A DNA stretch of 64,000 nucleotides. Origin: Ophioderma brevispina. Taxonomy: Eukaryota > Echinodermata > Ophiuroidea > Amphilepidida > Ophiodermatidae. Both the position numbers and the translations under genes were made by a program. Below the pieces are notes generated by a model. The model searched no databases. It saw only the letters and a list, made by a program, of their open reading frames with translations, and was not told where the DNA came from. Positions 33,736-46,085 of the stretch are shown in pieces. Location of the stretch: positions 1 through 64,000 of the forward strand of contig JAMKCH010019715.1 of the NCBI GenBank assembly GCA_023653785.1, written 5' to 3'. Numbering within the stretch: the first letter of the stretch is position 1; each line of letters starts with the position of its first letter.

Positions 33736-34724
33736 AAAATGGGTTTTATATGTAGACATCATTGTAGTTGCAGTTTTCACATGTTTAGTGATCGCGATAT
33801 TCGGCGGAGACATATTTACGCATCGCGTAAATCCAGATTTCGCCTTGGTTAAAATGTAATCCTGTTCGTAAATTATTTTAAAAATGTTGTTTAAAAATAG
33901 GGTGAAAATGGCATATATAAGAAGTGCATCACAGTAAACATTAAAAGTAAGCTATTCGATCTTCATACATTTTATATATTGTAAAAATTAAACATACAAA
34001 ACTTTAAAAATAAACCACCCCACAGCAAATTATTTTTTGAAAATTTTGTTTTTGTATGAAGAATGACCCCCTCAAAATTTAAAAAAATTCAAATGGTAAG
34101 CGGGAAACAAAACTATTACAGAGCTGTTTAAATTGGCTGGAATGACCCATAGTATGTCCTTTTTTTAGCAAACAAATGAATAGTGAGTTTAGTATTGATT
34201 ATGAATTGGATTGACCATAAAATAAATTCCTGTCCTCAATGACCCAAATACGAATAGTACAAATGGGCTGTAATTATTATGCAATGTTTTGCCCTCTGGG
34301 GAGGGGCCCCCAAAAGCCACCTGTGGTTACCTATTTGGTTAAACCTGCCTATAATGTGTTCAACATACTAGTAACCGCTGTAATGTTGTGTTGTGAACTA
34401 TTTCTCATACGAATGGCCTTTAATTTGTTCCCTTTTATCAGCAACCCATCAATTGAAATTGAACCACCTCAAATCACACTAGAAATGACAGAATGCACTC
34501 TTTCAATTATGATATGTATATGACTTGTGGTTAGCAATTGATATAGTAATTAATCAAGTTACATAAGAACTATAATTATGATTAAAATAATCATCCACAC
34601 CATAGGCCACCATAGCCGAGGTAGTTTGGTAGTGTGACAATGAAGTGGGATATTCAAACATAAGGAAGATTGAAGTATTCCAAAAGCAGAGATTTATATA
34701 ACATGTTTTCTTCTTTTGTTGCAG
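33736..34724. other. intron-like stretch
   Basis: This is AT-rich sequence with a weak plus-strand frame at 34239-34523 that has no splice partners. GGGGAGGGGCCCCC at about 34297 is a small GC hairpin. Nothing else was recognised. Confidence 0.3.
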
Positions 34725-34849
34725 AGAAGACAGATCAAAGTCTGATCACACACGCGGGGCATTCTCCTTTTTGTCAAGCTTTTGCCAGAATTAAAGAAGT
34801 CAAAGCAAACAATGGACCGACTGCTAATGCTGACGAATCATGTCAAAAG
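34725..34849 (+). CDS. internal exon, phase 1 to 0
   Basis: The acceptor CTTCTTTTGTTGCAG and the donor CAAAAG|GTACAA bracket 125 bases. Only one frame is open: two bases then 41 codons including KTDQSLITHAGHSP, CQAFARIKEVKAN and NADESCQK. The single base needed before it matches the leftover of exon 28267. The sequence is hydrophilic, helix-like in the middle. The family is not recognised. This is one of the best exons on the plus strand. Confidence 0.58.
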
Positions 34850-35090
34850 GTACAATACCCATGGTAATTTGTGAGCAATTCCTTTTGGGGGGGACAATGG
34901 ACTGGGGTGCATATAATATTGTGTACATGTATATTATGTGTACATTTACGGAGAACTTACCTACTGTGAGGACCATGATCTACTTGGTACTCTCTTAATG
35001 GGAAATTCCTTATTCAGATCAAAAAAGTTTCCATGTCTCAAAAACTCTACTTAAGGAGTGAAATCTACTATAAGTTTCTCTTCATTGTAG

Positions 35091-35134
35091 ACCAGACTTC
35101 CTTCTTGGACGGATATCTAACAGAACTGTCCTTG
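35091..35134 (+). CDS. weak exon candidate, 44 nt
   Basis: The acceptor TTCTCTTCATTGTAG and the donor CCTTG|GTAACT are reasonable. The best frame reads QTSFLDGYLTELSL. Its phase does not follow exon 34725 (the phase-0 frame stops), so it is either alternative, misread or chance. Confidence 0.22.
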
Positions 35135-35307
35135 GTAACTCCTGAACGATAGTCGTGAGTTTAGATTTTAGATAAATGACAATAAGATGTCTACAGATGA
35201 ATGGTGAAGGTTCCAACATCTTACCGAAAGATGCATTTAATGATTGCACTACAATCCAAGGCCCTTTTTGTTTACATTCAATTCAGTAATAATCACCCCT
35301 TGCCATG

Positions 35308-35425
35308 GGGGGGGGAACACCCCCTATGATCCTCAAGAAGAGAGAGAAGAAAATGGGAAAAAAAAAGAGAAGGAGAAGAAGGAGAGAGAAGATGGAGAAA
35401 AAAGAAACAAAAAGAGAAACGCGCA
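35308..35425. repeat. G9 run and purine-only tract
   Basis: After GGGGGGGGG come about 90 bases composed almost only of A and G (AAGAAGAGAGAGAAG and similar). Long polypurine tracts with partial mirror symmetry can form triplex DNA. The open frame across it is a composition artefact. Confidence 0.8.
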
Positions 35426-37689
35426 GAAGCATAAGTTCGAACCCGACAAATACAAAATATCACAAATATTAAAATTGCTTCCCCTCAATCCGACTATTTT
35501 GTTTCAAGTTAGGCAACTGTAAATCAAGACATGTTAATGTGGCAACAGTAGGCCTACTGTGATCACAATGGGTACAAATAAATTTTAAGAAACCACGAGC
35601 ATTGCAGTGGCATGGGCAAACGGGAGAGGAGCCATGTGCCATTCCCCCCCTAGTTTGGGTCTATCATTGTTATAGGGGAATTTTCCAATCGGGGAACTGG
35701 GTGGGAGGGCCGGATTGGTCAAATATATTGATAAGGGATCGGTTTCCTAGAGCCCCCAGCCTGTAAACTGGCTGTTGGTTGGTTAAGTGTTCATTTTTTT
35801 CATTTGCAATTGAATTCCCACACTTCCTCTTTCTTGAATAGCAAAAATCCCAAGAGTTCGGGGCCACTCCGCCCTTGCAACCCCGACCGGGTGACCCTGC
35901 ACTCCACCCTTAAAGACATTGGCGCACGCGTGTGAAAATCCCCCCGGTAGTACAAGCTTTAATCCTATATACTACCGTCCCCGTGCGGCAAAGTTCGAAC
36001 CAGTCTTTTGTTGAATTAATTACTATTTACCCCTCAAAAGTGGCCATCTTGAATGTTTTGAAAAGCTCAAATCCAAGAGCTTCGGACTTGGTGTTCGCTT
36101 ATAGGTGTAGTTCCCCCGCAGTTAACAAGCTTCTTACTGCACGCCCGTCTCACGTGAGCACAAGTTAGAAACAAGCATTTTTTTTAAATTATTACTATTT
36201 ACCTCCCTCAAGAATCTTGAAAGTTATGGAAATAGCTCAAAATACCCAATAGCCCCTGGTGCAGGGGCTTTGCCCTGCCTCACTAGGGGCCCTAAACTGG
36301 GGCACCGGGGCCCCTGGACCCCACACATTCAAGGCTTTCCAGTTTGTGCACTTGTAGGTCTTGAGGTCCAAGGCATGTACATCATTTGTGCAGTTTGGTT
36401 CGAACAATTAACAAGAAATGGTCTCTAGGGCTTTACGTTTTTTAATGGACCTTAAGTGGCTCGAACCGCATGCCACTAGTGGCATTGTTTTTATACCGCT
36501 CACTACGCTTCCAAGGAACTGCGGCAATAACATTTATTCAGTTTACACCCCCGGACAAAGGTCTAGTGACCGGCCCTGTCAATAATTCGATAAGTAACAC
36601 CTAGAGTAATAGTACCGCCAATACCCAGCTACAACACTAGCAAAATTTCTTATGGTGACGAAGAATTACAGCAAGACTAAAATTAGCAAGCACGGTATAT
36701 GCTCTTCGCCTTATTTCAATGAAGATAATTGGCTAAGTTAATGAAGCAAATTCAGGTTCTGCGATTGGGTTTCGGGGATTAAGAGATTTTTACTAGTGTG
36801 TACGCACATTTCGTTGAATTAAGAGGTCATGTGTGTTGGTTTACACGCCGTATTTCCAGAAAGCACACTTTATTTCAATCTTTGTTAGTTTCTGCTTATG
36901 TGTCTGCAAACCGATCTTGATTTCAGTGTAGTGTGTCACAAGTGGTAGTAAACTATCAAGATAACTATCTTGTTGAAATAAGCAATTTTTTCAGTGTGTA
37001 TGGAGCCACTGATTACTGTGTTTTTTTTTTACTGTAAAAAGTGACTCTGGGGACACACTCTCATTGGAAACCAGTGCCCTGAAGGATTTGCATTGTTTTT
37101 ATGCAGGGGTCATGAATCGGAGAAATGCATTGGGGGAGTGGCATTTTTCTTTGTTGACTACCCAAAATAGCAGGGAATCATGGTTTTTGACTGAGAAAAC
37201 AAGGGGTTCAAATATTTGTCGCTGCTATTTTAACCAAAAAGTCCTAAAAATTCAGTATTTTGGGACCCACATTTTGTCATTTCACTAATTTAAAAAAATG
37301 ATACCTTCAAATGAAAAAATTGGAAGGCTTTCCTAGACATGTGTCTTAATTTAAATTTCAACAAGTGTATTTTTTCCCTCTAAACTTAAACATTGCTAGG
37401 TTGTTTAAACGTTTTTGTGGCAAAGAAAATGCATTTTGCCAATGCTCAAAAAAATCCATGGCCCACGTTCCTTCCATAAAATGTTATTCAGATATCAGTG
37501 AACATTGAGAGTAAATTATAAGCGAGGGTTAAACATGAATGTAACTAAATATACTGAAACAAGACTCCTTGATCAAAAGCAAAACATTTAGTTTTATATT
37601 TGAATTAAATCTGTTGATCTAGCATCCGGCAAAGCCCATGGGACAATGTGAAGGTTGCACACTACCGGTGGGTAAAACTGTGTTATTGG
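35426..37689. other. gene-free stretch
   Basis: At 36240-36330 there is a GC-rich patch with GCCCCTGG, GGGGCTTTGCCC and CCGGGGCCCC hairpin words, typical of decayed repeats. No splice-flanked exon was supported. Poly-T tracts lie at 36180 and 37020. Confidence 0.35.
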
Positions 37690-38095
37690 TGAAGAGGTTT
37701 GCAACCAGTTATGATAATGATCATCTGTTTCCAACAGCCAACACAACAAGCAGGGGTGAGTGTTCTTTTCACCAAGTCCAGTATTCTTTTTTGTGTCACC
37801 TGCCTAAGGCATGACGACACATAGGGATCACTTTGTCCAATGTTGATGTATGTGTGTTGATGTCTGTTGTGAAAAAAGGAGTTAACATTTGCCGGTAATA
37901 TCATTCATCATTGATGGATTTAAACAAACGTGGATAACAGGTGGAAAATGGATCCCCCATTTTGTGATGAGGTCAAAGGTCACATACCAAGGTCAAAGGT
38001 CGATTGTTGAGGGTAAGTTGTAAAATAGGCTAAAAAGGTAAAATGAGCTCATTTGAAAGGTTGCAGTTCAATTGCAACCAAACCTCCTCCTTGCG
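37690..38095 (+). repeat. AGGTCA-rich dispersed repeat, longest plus-strand copy
   Basis: In order: AACACAACAAGCAGGGG, CTGCCTAAGGCATGACG, ACATAGGGATCACTTTGTCC, TTGATGTCTGTTGTG, GAGTTAACATTTGCCGG, GATGGATTTAAAC, GATGAGGTCAAAGGTCAC, CCAAGGTCAAAGGTCG, AGGCTAAAAAGGTAAAATG, and AGTTCAATTGCAACC. It holds two DR1 pairs only 19 bases apart and shows the fullest structure of the family. Confidence 0.8.
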
Positions 38096-41000
38096 TATGA
38101 TGGAGCAGCTAAATGGTGTGTAAACGTTGGAGCAACTCATGTTGCTGTGGTTGGGGTTTGAGATATCTGTATCCAACCAGATGGACGAAAGGTAGGGCAC
38201 TATGAGAATGATCGCCAGTCTTGAGGAGAACCACATTGGCAGGCTGGCGATGGCCTCAGCCCCAGCGGTGCATATTGCTATGGAAAGCGAGCGATCCGTG
38301 CGATTCCGGTTTCAAGGTGACCCATCTTGGCGTTGGAGGTTGCTGCCAGGTGGTAGTTCTGTCTTAGGTGTCATCGAGATGTGATATGTCTTGGAATGTC
38401 TAGCCATTTTGAGAATGGCTCATATTCAGGGGGACCCAGAATAAGCGATCAATGTAAGGTACAGCAAAATAATGAAAATTGGGAAGAAGCCCATAAAGCG
38501 AACATTTTCTGTAGGTAATATGCGTCAACATTTTGAATTATTCTTTACAGTGGACTTTGTTGTTCCAAGAAGTGCACAAAGTTGGTGTAGGCATTAGAAA
38601 ATTTTTACCCAAATACTCCAAACACCCACCAACAAACCACATCAAACCATGTTCTTGGAGTGAGGACACAGGAGCATGACAGGTCACTTATAAATGTCAG
38701 AGGAGAGCTAATTCCTAGGTGTGTGTAGTTTTGCACCATTGGGAGTTGCCAAATTTCCTGTTGCCTTCGGCAAAAGGGTGCATTTAGCACAATTTCCCAG
38801 CTTTGTCTTTCGTCAAATCACCAGATGCCCCTCGTTTTGCCACTGATGTCAATGTGCAAGTTGCCTACCTAATTCTGGCACTGCATTCAAGTTGTAAGGT
38901 GCCTGCTTCAGTGCAAAAATTTCATTGGCACATTATCATTTTGTGAACCTGTTTACTAAGAGTTTTGTGCTGTAAGTCTGTAAAGATCCATTAAAGGTTG
39001 TAATTGGGGGGCACTCAACTTTGGTTTGGGAAAAGGGTTGTCTTGGGTGGTTGCCAAAGTACCAACTGGGGGTTGGCTTGTTGAAACTAAAATTGTGGCA
39101 AAGGTAGAGTTTCACACAAATTGAGTTTTTTGGCCAATTTTATGGATTTTGGAACTAATTTTGAACCCAATTTGTGGTTATTTAGGAGCTGAAAGAAGAA
39201 CTGTAAATTTCCACAATGGAGCTGTGGAGCTCTAAACTGTATTTGTTTTGTGGTTTTAAAGTAGGGGTCTTAACTGAAACACATAGTTTATACAGGGGTC
39301 TAGGAACTGTAGAAGAGGAGACAACTATATTTAGGTTAGTGCTCCCCGCCTGTTGTTAATATTTAAAAAATCCAGTTCTTGTCTGCCAGATTTATAGCAC
39401 TCATTTGAATCAATTACAGTCAAAAATTTTAAGTCAATGAAAGTTTTGATGTTGTGAGCTAGAGTAGCAATCTGAGGTAGTAAATAAGCAGAGTTCTAAT
39501 TATTAAACCAGGGGAGGGGTAACGGATGGTGAAGCAAAGAAATTGAATCTAGGGTTTCCCGACTATCCTATTTAAAAATATGTATTAAGAATAGTATGTA
39601 GTTTATTCACCACAAAAAAAGATAATTAATAATATCACGGACATTAGTCCATCAAGGTGTGTGCATGTGTGTATGAATGTGTATGTGTATGCCTAGCTTT
39701 GAAGCACACTGAGAACTGAATTAAGAAAATGAATGATATGGTGCCAACAAATTATAAGTTGTACTTTAGAGGTTTGAATCTGTGTTGGATACATGATTTT
39801 TCCCAAGGATTTTCTACATAGATACCAAAAAGGGGCCTTCAAGCCTTCCTCATGTGCAGGAAATCACCTCTGGGCACAAGTAGGGAGTTTGCCACTAATG
39901 TTGGCATTATGATTCTAAATTCACGTGACAGACCATAAGGCTTGCTTTACATCAGATTGTTTGAATGGCGGGCGGTGGGGACATGTTGTGTAGAGAAATG
40001 TTCAAAGTCCATTAGTAACCATTGATTAACTCCAAAGATGATTTTAAGACGGAGATGGCTCGATTTTGGAATCCGATTACCCAGGATTACCTCATTCATG
40101 AGGCTCATGTTAGGAAAAACTCGGGCCACCGATTTTTTTTGGACCTTTGACGCTAATGTGTTTTCAACCCGCTCAAGTGCCGTTCGGAAGGTTCACAACA
40201 GGAAGTAATTGCCACGCTCCCTAAAAGCTTAGAATTTTTCCCAGCTAAAGATCTCTGGGCAAATGAACTCGCGGTTGTTCTGATCTGATGTATTTTAGTT
40301 TAAGCGTTGCGAAAATTGAGGAAAAAGTGACTTTTTGAACACAGAAAGAAAAAAGCAAAAATCGACCCTTTTCGGTTAAGCTAACATTGATTCAAGGTTT
40401 GGGGGGTCAATAAAAGATATTATATTATTTTTAGCCTAATTACCAAATATCCGGTTATTGCCTGTGAAATATGATATGCTGATTGATTAGATAAGTGCAT
40501 TTTCAGTACATCTAAACCATACTTTTGTGTCAGAGAGTGTCCAAAGTGCCCAAAATATTGGAAAAGTGTGGTGGTCAAGTGTTTATAACTGATGCCGGCG
40601 AGTACGTTTCGCTTGTACTGGTCACAACAATAGGTATAGGACCCTGGCAAACCATTGAACAAAACTGGGTATGGAAGGTTTCTGGGATTTAATGACAGGT
40701 GTATGTAATGTTCTCCCAGCAAGTAGGAAAGTTTTTGTTCCAATCGATTGGATTAAGCCGATTGAGATGAAAGGCGGATGAACAGTTTATCTTTGAAGTA
40801 GCAGTCGAACCACCTCCTCTTTCTCATCTTCTCTGTTAACCCTAACTCCAATCACTGGGTTCATTGTATCAATGTTTTGAACTACATTATGCGTGGCGTT
40901 TCCTTTATTTCCTTCTTTTTCTATTTGTGTGATCTATGATGTTTGTGTCTTGTTGTTGTGTATGTGTGTGTGTGGGTGTGCGTGTTGGGGGGTGCATGTG

Positions 41001-41336
41001 TGGTGTAGTCTTTTTTTTGTGGTCACTTAAGTCACTGAATTTACCAAAATCACCTTATGTACCAAAAATCTAACACAACGCACACAGCGTACATTTGGTT
41101 GAGATTCAATGGCATTAGGGTTAATACTTTGTAGTATGGCACTTAATCTCAAGTATACAGCTCAACTTGGCAAGAGCTCAAATACATGTAATCCCACAAG
41201 AAAGAACAAATCGTCCAACACCTTTTGAAGCTGCAACACCATCACATTAGGCAGCATAGAGAAGGTGAATCTTCAGAGCTCCAAGTACACAGGTTGTCAT
41301 GATGATAAAGGAGCCCGATGATAGATGAATTCTTTA
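38096..41336. other. stretch without supported genes
   Basis: A 60-codon plus-strand frame at 38202-38384 (SLEENHIGRLAMASA, FQGDPSWRWRLLPGG) is more GC-rich than its surroundings and protein-like, but lacks clear splice sites. The minus-strand frame at 40420-40743 (107 codons) has no motif. GT-rich microsatellites lie at 39655-39700 and 40955-41010. Confidence 0.3.
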
Positions 41337-41340
41337 CAAG

Positions 41341-41356
41341 ACGGCCTTCAGGCCGT
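41341..41356. repeat. perfect hairpin ACGGCC-TTCA-GGCCGT
   Basis: A 6-bp GC-rich stem with a 4-base loop, followed by a pyrimidine-rich stretch (TTCTGTCTG...TCTTCTC). Similar hairpin-plus-pyrimidine modules occur at 42186 and 42820, each beside an AGGTCA-rich block. Confidence 0.6.
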
Positions 41357-41544
41357 TCTGTCTGTTTTGCGCGTCTTCTCTTAAGTAGGGTTCGCCAACG
41401 TATTGTTTTCTTGCCGTTTCTTTCGTTAAAAAGCAGCTGATTTTTTATTATGAATTATTTATATATTTTTCTTTTTTTGACAATTACAATTTGCTTCTTC
41501 TCTCACAATTCCTGTCGGATTTAAACCACAATGGTCAGCATGGG

Positions 41545-42120
41545 TTTGTTGAACGTTTTCAAAGTTATTGCTTGTTGGGGTCAAGGTCAAGTAGGAGGTA
41601 CATGGGTCAAAGTTATTACGTGTGTAAAATTTAAAACAAGGTCAAAACAGAAACATTGTTTTAGCCCATCTAAGGAATTGATGAGAGGTCATAAAGTCAA
41701 TCATGACTTCATCACTTGACCCATGGTTAGGGGTCAAAGGTCAAAATACTTCAAATTACGTTACATTTCAAAGCACTACTCCTCCTACAGATTAGGCAAC
41801 CTGTCGGGTAAGTCATGCATATCAATCAGCTTGAGACCCTTTACAAATTATGGGTCAAGGTCAATAAATGGGGTCAGCTGAGGTACAGGGGTCAAACATA
41901 TTACTGTGTTAAAAATTAAAACAAGGTCAAAGAGGAAATCGTTTGCCCATCTCATAGGACTTGATGAGAGGTCAATTACAAGCCAATCATGACTTCATCA
42001 CTTGACCCAGGGGTTAGGGGTCAAAGGTTCCAAAAATACTTCAATTAGTTACATTTCAAATCACCACCTCCACAGATGTAAATGATCGTGTGACGTATGA
42101 TATTATGCAGAAATTACAAC
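41545..42120. repeat. AGGTCA-rich tandem pair, unit about 286 bp
   Basis: GGGGTCAAGGTCA...AAAACAAGGTCAAA...GAATTGATGAGAGGTCA...CATGACTTCATCACTTGACCCA...GGGGTCAAAGGTC (41578-41745) is repeated at about 41868-42030. A more diverged third block follows at 42345-42510. The family is distinct from the 1.1/21.7/37.7 kb repeat but shares the half-site. Confidence 0.75.
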
Positions 42121-42185
42121 AAGTAATGGGGTTTAGAGAGGTCATTGAGGTCATATAGGGTTATTCTGCCCCGCTTAACTTATAC

Positions 42186-42204
42186 GTGCTCTTGCAAAGA
42201 GCAC
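42186..42204. repeat. perfect hairpin GTGCTCTT-GCA-AAGAGCAC
   Basis: An 8-bp stem with a 3-base loop, followed within 15 bases by TTTCTCTTCTTTCTTCTTC. It is the second of three similar modules. Confidence 0.65.
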
Positions 42205-42819
42205 TTAGTCAGTTTATTTCTCTTCTTTCTTCTTCTTACAACCATACTCCTCCTTACGGCTTGGACTCTAATGCTCATCATGACCTTACTCGCTCAGAGT
42301 AATGACTTGGCCACAAGCTATATGCCGTGTGCTGTTGGGGTCAGAGGTCCACCGTAGGGTCACAGGGGTCAAAAGTTGTGATTTTCTGTAAAATGTATCT
42401 CCTACAGATTATACTGCATGGTAACGTGACTATGCATATGAAGCAGCTTGAGACCCTTCAGAAAAAGGTATATGGGTCAAGAGGTCAATTTGGGGTCATT
42501 AAGGGGCACTTCCGGTCTAATGTGAAAACAGTTCAAACAAATCTTCAAGCTACTTATGCAAACGTTGCATGGGCACGTGACTCATATATATGAAGCAGCT
42601 TTAAGACCCACAAACGGTGGGTCGGCATGGGGTCAAGGTCAGTTAAGGGGGAAAACTTTTGGTCAAAAACCAAAAATATTCTAAAATATTCAAAAATTTT
42701 TATTCAAAACGCAAACATAGTACAGTGGACTTAACTTACAGAATGAAGAATGTCATTTGTGACCTCTACATGCGACCAACTCTTTTCGAATCAATGGTCA
42801 CAAACCGCCTAAGCTTTCG

Positions 42820-42835
42820 CGCTCTTGCAAGAGCG
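42820..42835. repeat. 16-bp perfect palindrome CGCTCTTGCAAGAGCG
   Basis: It shares CTCTTGCAA(G)AGC with the hairpin at 42186 and is followed by TTCTTTGTTTCTTTCTTTCTG. The two are evidently copies of one module, presumably the end of a repeat element. Confidence 0.65.
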
Positions 42836-43009
42836 TAATTAGCTCTAGTTCTTTGTTTCTTTCTTTCTGCACAACATTTCCACTGCGTCTAGCTCAGTCA
42901 TGGTTTGACGTATTGTGACTGGACTTACATCAAATGACCACCGACCTGGACCATTTATGTAATATGACATTGACCCCTGTCTGAAACGTGACCTTGGCCA
43001 CGGCTGGGT

Positions 43010-45050
43010 GGACGACAAATAGTAATTTAATGTCAAACTTATATTCTTCACTAGGATTACGCCAATATCAACCAAACTGTTCAGGGGAACCAACTGACCA
43101 TTGTTTCATATAGGGATGTTCAGGGATAAGGAGTCAAAGGTCATTTAAGGGGTCATTTCGGTTTGAAAGCCACAAATTGTGAAAAAATAGTCAAAAAACA
43201 TCGCTGTCCTTACAAATTAGTAACAGAGTGACGTATTAGAGACATGTATTGTTACTAGCAGGGTCTTTGGTGACCACAGTTCAGGATCAAAGGATTAAGG
43301 GGTCACTTCCGGTCAAAGAACCAAAAAAATTCCAAAAATATTCAAAAATTTTTATCTCAAAAACCTAAACATGTACGTGACTCAACTTGACAGATATACT
43401 TTCCATGTTACTGGCTGGATGCAAGTATTTTATTTTGGAGGTCAAAGGTAATTTTAGGTCATTTCCGGTTTAAGGTAAATACTTTCAAGAATTTGATCTC
43501 AGAAATAAGCACAGTAGAATTTTTTTTTATTGCAATATCGTAACCATGCATTTTTGTGTACACGAGGGTTTTTTTATACGGGGATCAAAGGATTAAGGGG
43601 GTTCAAACGGTCAATTTTGCCAAACACATGTTAACAATAGACCAAAGAGGACTACATCTAGGCCTATAGAAGACCGATAAAGCCTTGTTATTGCTGCAGT
43701 AAGTAACATTAATGTTAGAAGAGGTTATGATAGTCCTTTTTTTCGGGGGGGAACCCCCAAAGTCAAAGTTCAAGGTCAAAGGTCAAATTTCCAAACTGCT
43801 CCGATTTGAACTGAAATTTGCAGGAATAATCCTCGGATCATCGCCAATGCAGAAAAAATACAGCGCCCCGATCGTGACCCAGCGGGTCACGTTAATAGAG
43901 CTGCCAAAGGTTTCAAATCCCTGACATTGCTTGGGGATTGAGTGTAATTTTATATTGTCAAAATATCTTCTTCGACAGGATTACGCCAATATCAACTAAA
44001 CTGGTTCAGGAACCACTGACCCTGCTTCAGATAGGGTTGTTAGCTAAGGCGTCAAAGGTCATTCAGGGTCATTTTGGTTTGAAAAACAAAAATTGTGAGA
44101 AAAATTCAAAAACGTGTCCTTACAAAATTACGATAACAGAGGGACGTCGTTAGAGCACATGTATTGTTTCCAGGCAAGGTCTTCGGGTTGTCCACAATTT
44201 CAGGACTCAAAGGTCATTAAGGGGTCACTTCCAGTCAAAAACCAAATATATTCCAAAATTGCATTTTTTTATATCAAAACAAACATAGTACAGTGATCTA
44301 ACTTTCAGATATGCATGCATGTTACCTGGTGTATGCAAGGTTATTTTTTATTTTGGAGGTTCAAAGGCATTAAGGTCATTTACTGGTTTTAAGGTAAATA
44401 TTCAAGAATTTTTATCTCCAGAAACTAAACATAGTAGAATTTTTTAGTTGCATAGAAACAATGATTTTGTTGGTACACGAGGTTTTTTTAATACCGGGAT
44501 CAAAGGTCACTTAAGGGAGCACAAAAGGTCAATTTTGCAAAAAGTCTAAAAATAAGACCAAATCGGCTCTATCTCAGACCAATATAGACAGGACAGATAA
44601 AGCCGTTATTGCTGCAGTGACTGTAAAATTAATGGTTTTAAAGAAGTCTATGATGTATGACCCCCAAAGGTCAAGGTCAAAGGTCAAAATCTACAACAAA
44701 AACTCGCCGATGAGCTGAATTTGTCCGGGATAATCTTGTGGCATCATAACAATACAGAACAAGTACAGTTGCCCATTCCGTGACCCAGGGGGTCACCATA
44801 TAGGGGGAAAAGGTCAATCTCGACAGGTCACCGATAGGTGTGAAACGGTCAAAACTCTGAACTGCTGGGCATTGAGTTGAAACTCAAAATATTGATCCTT
44901 GTTAAAGTTGTTAACACGTAAAAATACATTAATGGCCATTTGTGATATATTGGTTAAGTTACAGGGGTACAAAGGTAAAGTCACCTCAAGGGTCATTAAG
45001 GGGATCAACATCCGTTCCCAATACGGCGTCTTGTAAATTAGATACGGTCC
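43010..45050. repeat. AGGTCA-rich tandem array, unit about 925 bp
   Basis: Two nearly complete units (about 43010-43935 and 43936-44870) and the start of a third are visible. Anchors occurring twice at about 925-base spacing include AGGATTACGCCAATATCAAC, GTCCTTACAAA, GACATGTATTGTT/CACATGTATTGTT, ATTTTATTTTGGAGGT, GAATTTTTATCTC and GACCAAGGTCAAAGGTCA-like words. Each unit carries several AGGTCA half-sites. No open frame was supported. Confidence 0.8.
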
Positions 45051-45689
45051 CAGGTTAGTTTCTCTGTGTTATGAGAAAGCAGTCTGTTGGTTGTGGGAGG
45101 AAGAAATAAGGAGATTATAACTCTGGTTCCAAACGGGGACTTGGAGTGTCTATGATAAAACAATTCGTCGGGTGTAGAACTTAGGAGATGTAAACAGATA
45201 CAAACTTTTTGTTCAAGAACACTTGCATTTGAAAAATCGGAATCTAAGTCAGTCGGTAAAACTCCCCTTATCAATCAACCGATAATTCAAATCGATTAAG
45301 TAATGAAATTTGACAATTTATTTAAGCTAATATTCATGAATTCTTGATAAAATGGGTGTGAGACATTGGAAAGTTTTTTAATACTCCTTTTCCGCCATTC
45401 CAAAATTTACGAAAATTGGCTATTAGGGTCAAGGACATATTGACGGATGTTGATTTTCCTCATACATAAAGCATTATCAGCATTCGTCATTATGATACAA
45501 ACAATTCATCGTTTTCTAAACATTCAGTCAAACCAAAAGGCATCAGCGTGAATTTATCAATTTGCAATTGGTTTATTATTGAAGATGGATGTTGAGTGAT
45601 GAATTGTCGAGATTAGCGCTTTGAAACTGAAAGTATAATCTAAAATTTCTAATAATAGCCATTTTATAAGTAATTAACATATTGTACTT
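45051..45689. other. gene-free stretch
   Basis: No exon signal was found. The minus-strand frame at 45038-45274 has no splice context. Confidence 0.3.
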
Positions 45690-46085
45690 GTGTCAGGTAT
45701 AAATTAAGATTGAGAGTATTACTAATCACAATATTGAAAAGACCTCATCAGAAAATCGAAAAAATCATCCAAAATCAGATTTCTGCATGTTTGTAACAGT
45801 ATATGTTCCTAACGGACCCTGCAAAGATAGGACCAGAAGCAAACTAATAAGGACGAATCGGAAAGTTTAGTCTGTACTCTCCGTACGGAACTACTACAAC
45901 ACTAATTGAATGGGGATTCGTATCTTTGAACAGTGGCCGTTTTCTTTTTCGGCAATTCTTCATTTGGAAAAAGTTAAACTACGAGAATTTACAGGACTTG
46001 GTCCTCACTTTTAAGCTATTCCTGCAAGGTTTCAAGTATTTGACCTCTCGGATAAATCAAGATAGTGTTCTTTATGGAAATGTAT
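45690..46085. mobile_element. TTAA-type MITE, second family, decayed copy
   Basis: The body matches 27651-28025 in order: ATCAGAAAATC, CATCCAAAATCAGATTTCTGCAT, CTCCGTACGGA, TAATTGAATGGGGATTC, TTTTAAGCTATTCCTGCAA and CTCGGATAAATCA. The terminal TTAA is not preserved at either end. Confidence 0.65.

Noticed and set aside
33307..33859. 168- and 134-codon frames of Gly/Val/Trp or Pro/Thr/His repeats
   Set aside because: They translate the G-rich minisatellite; both strands are open, which argues against coding.
34915..35030. Minus-strand exon ending at a GTAAGT donor (about 34966)
   Set aside because: Only about 16 open codons with a weak acceptor, and it lies on the strand opposite well-supported exons; likely chance.
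40420..40743. 107-codon minus-strand frame
   Set aside because: Protein-like in places, but no splice context, no motif and no related copy in the window.
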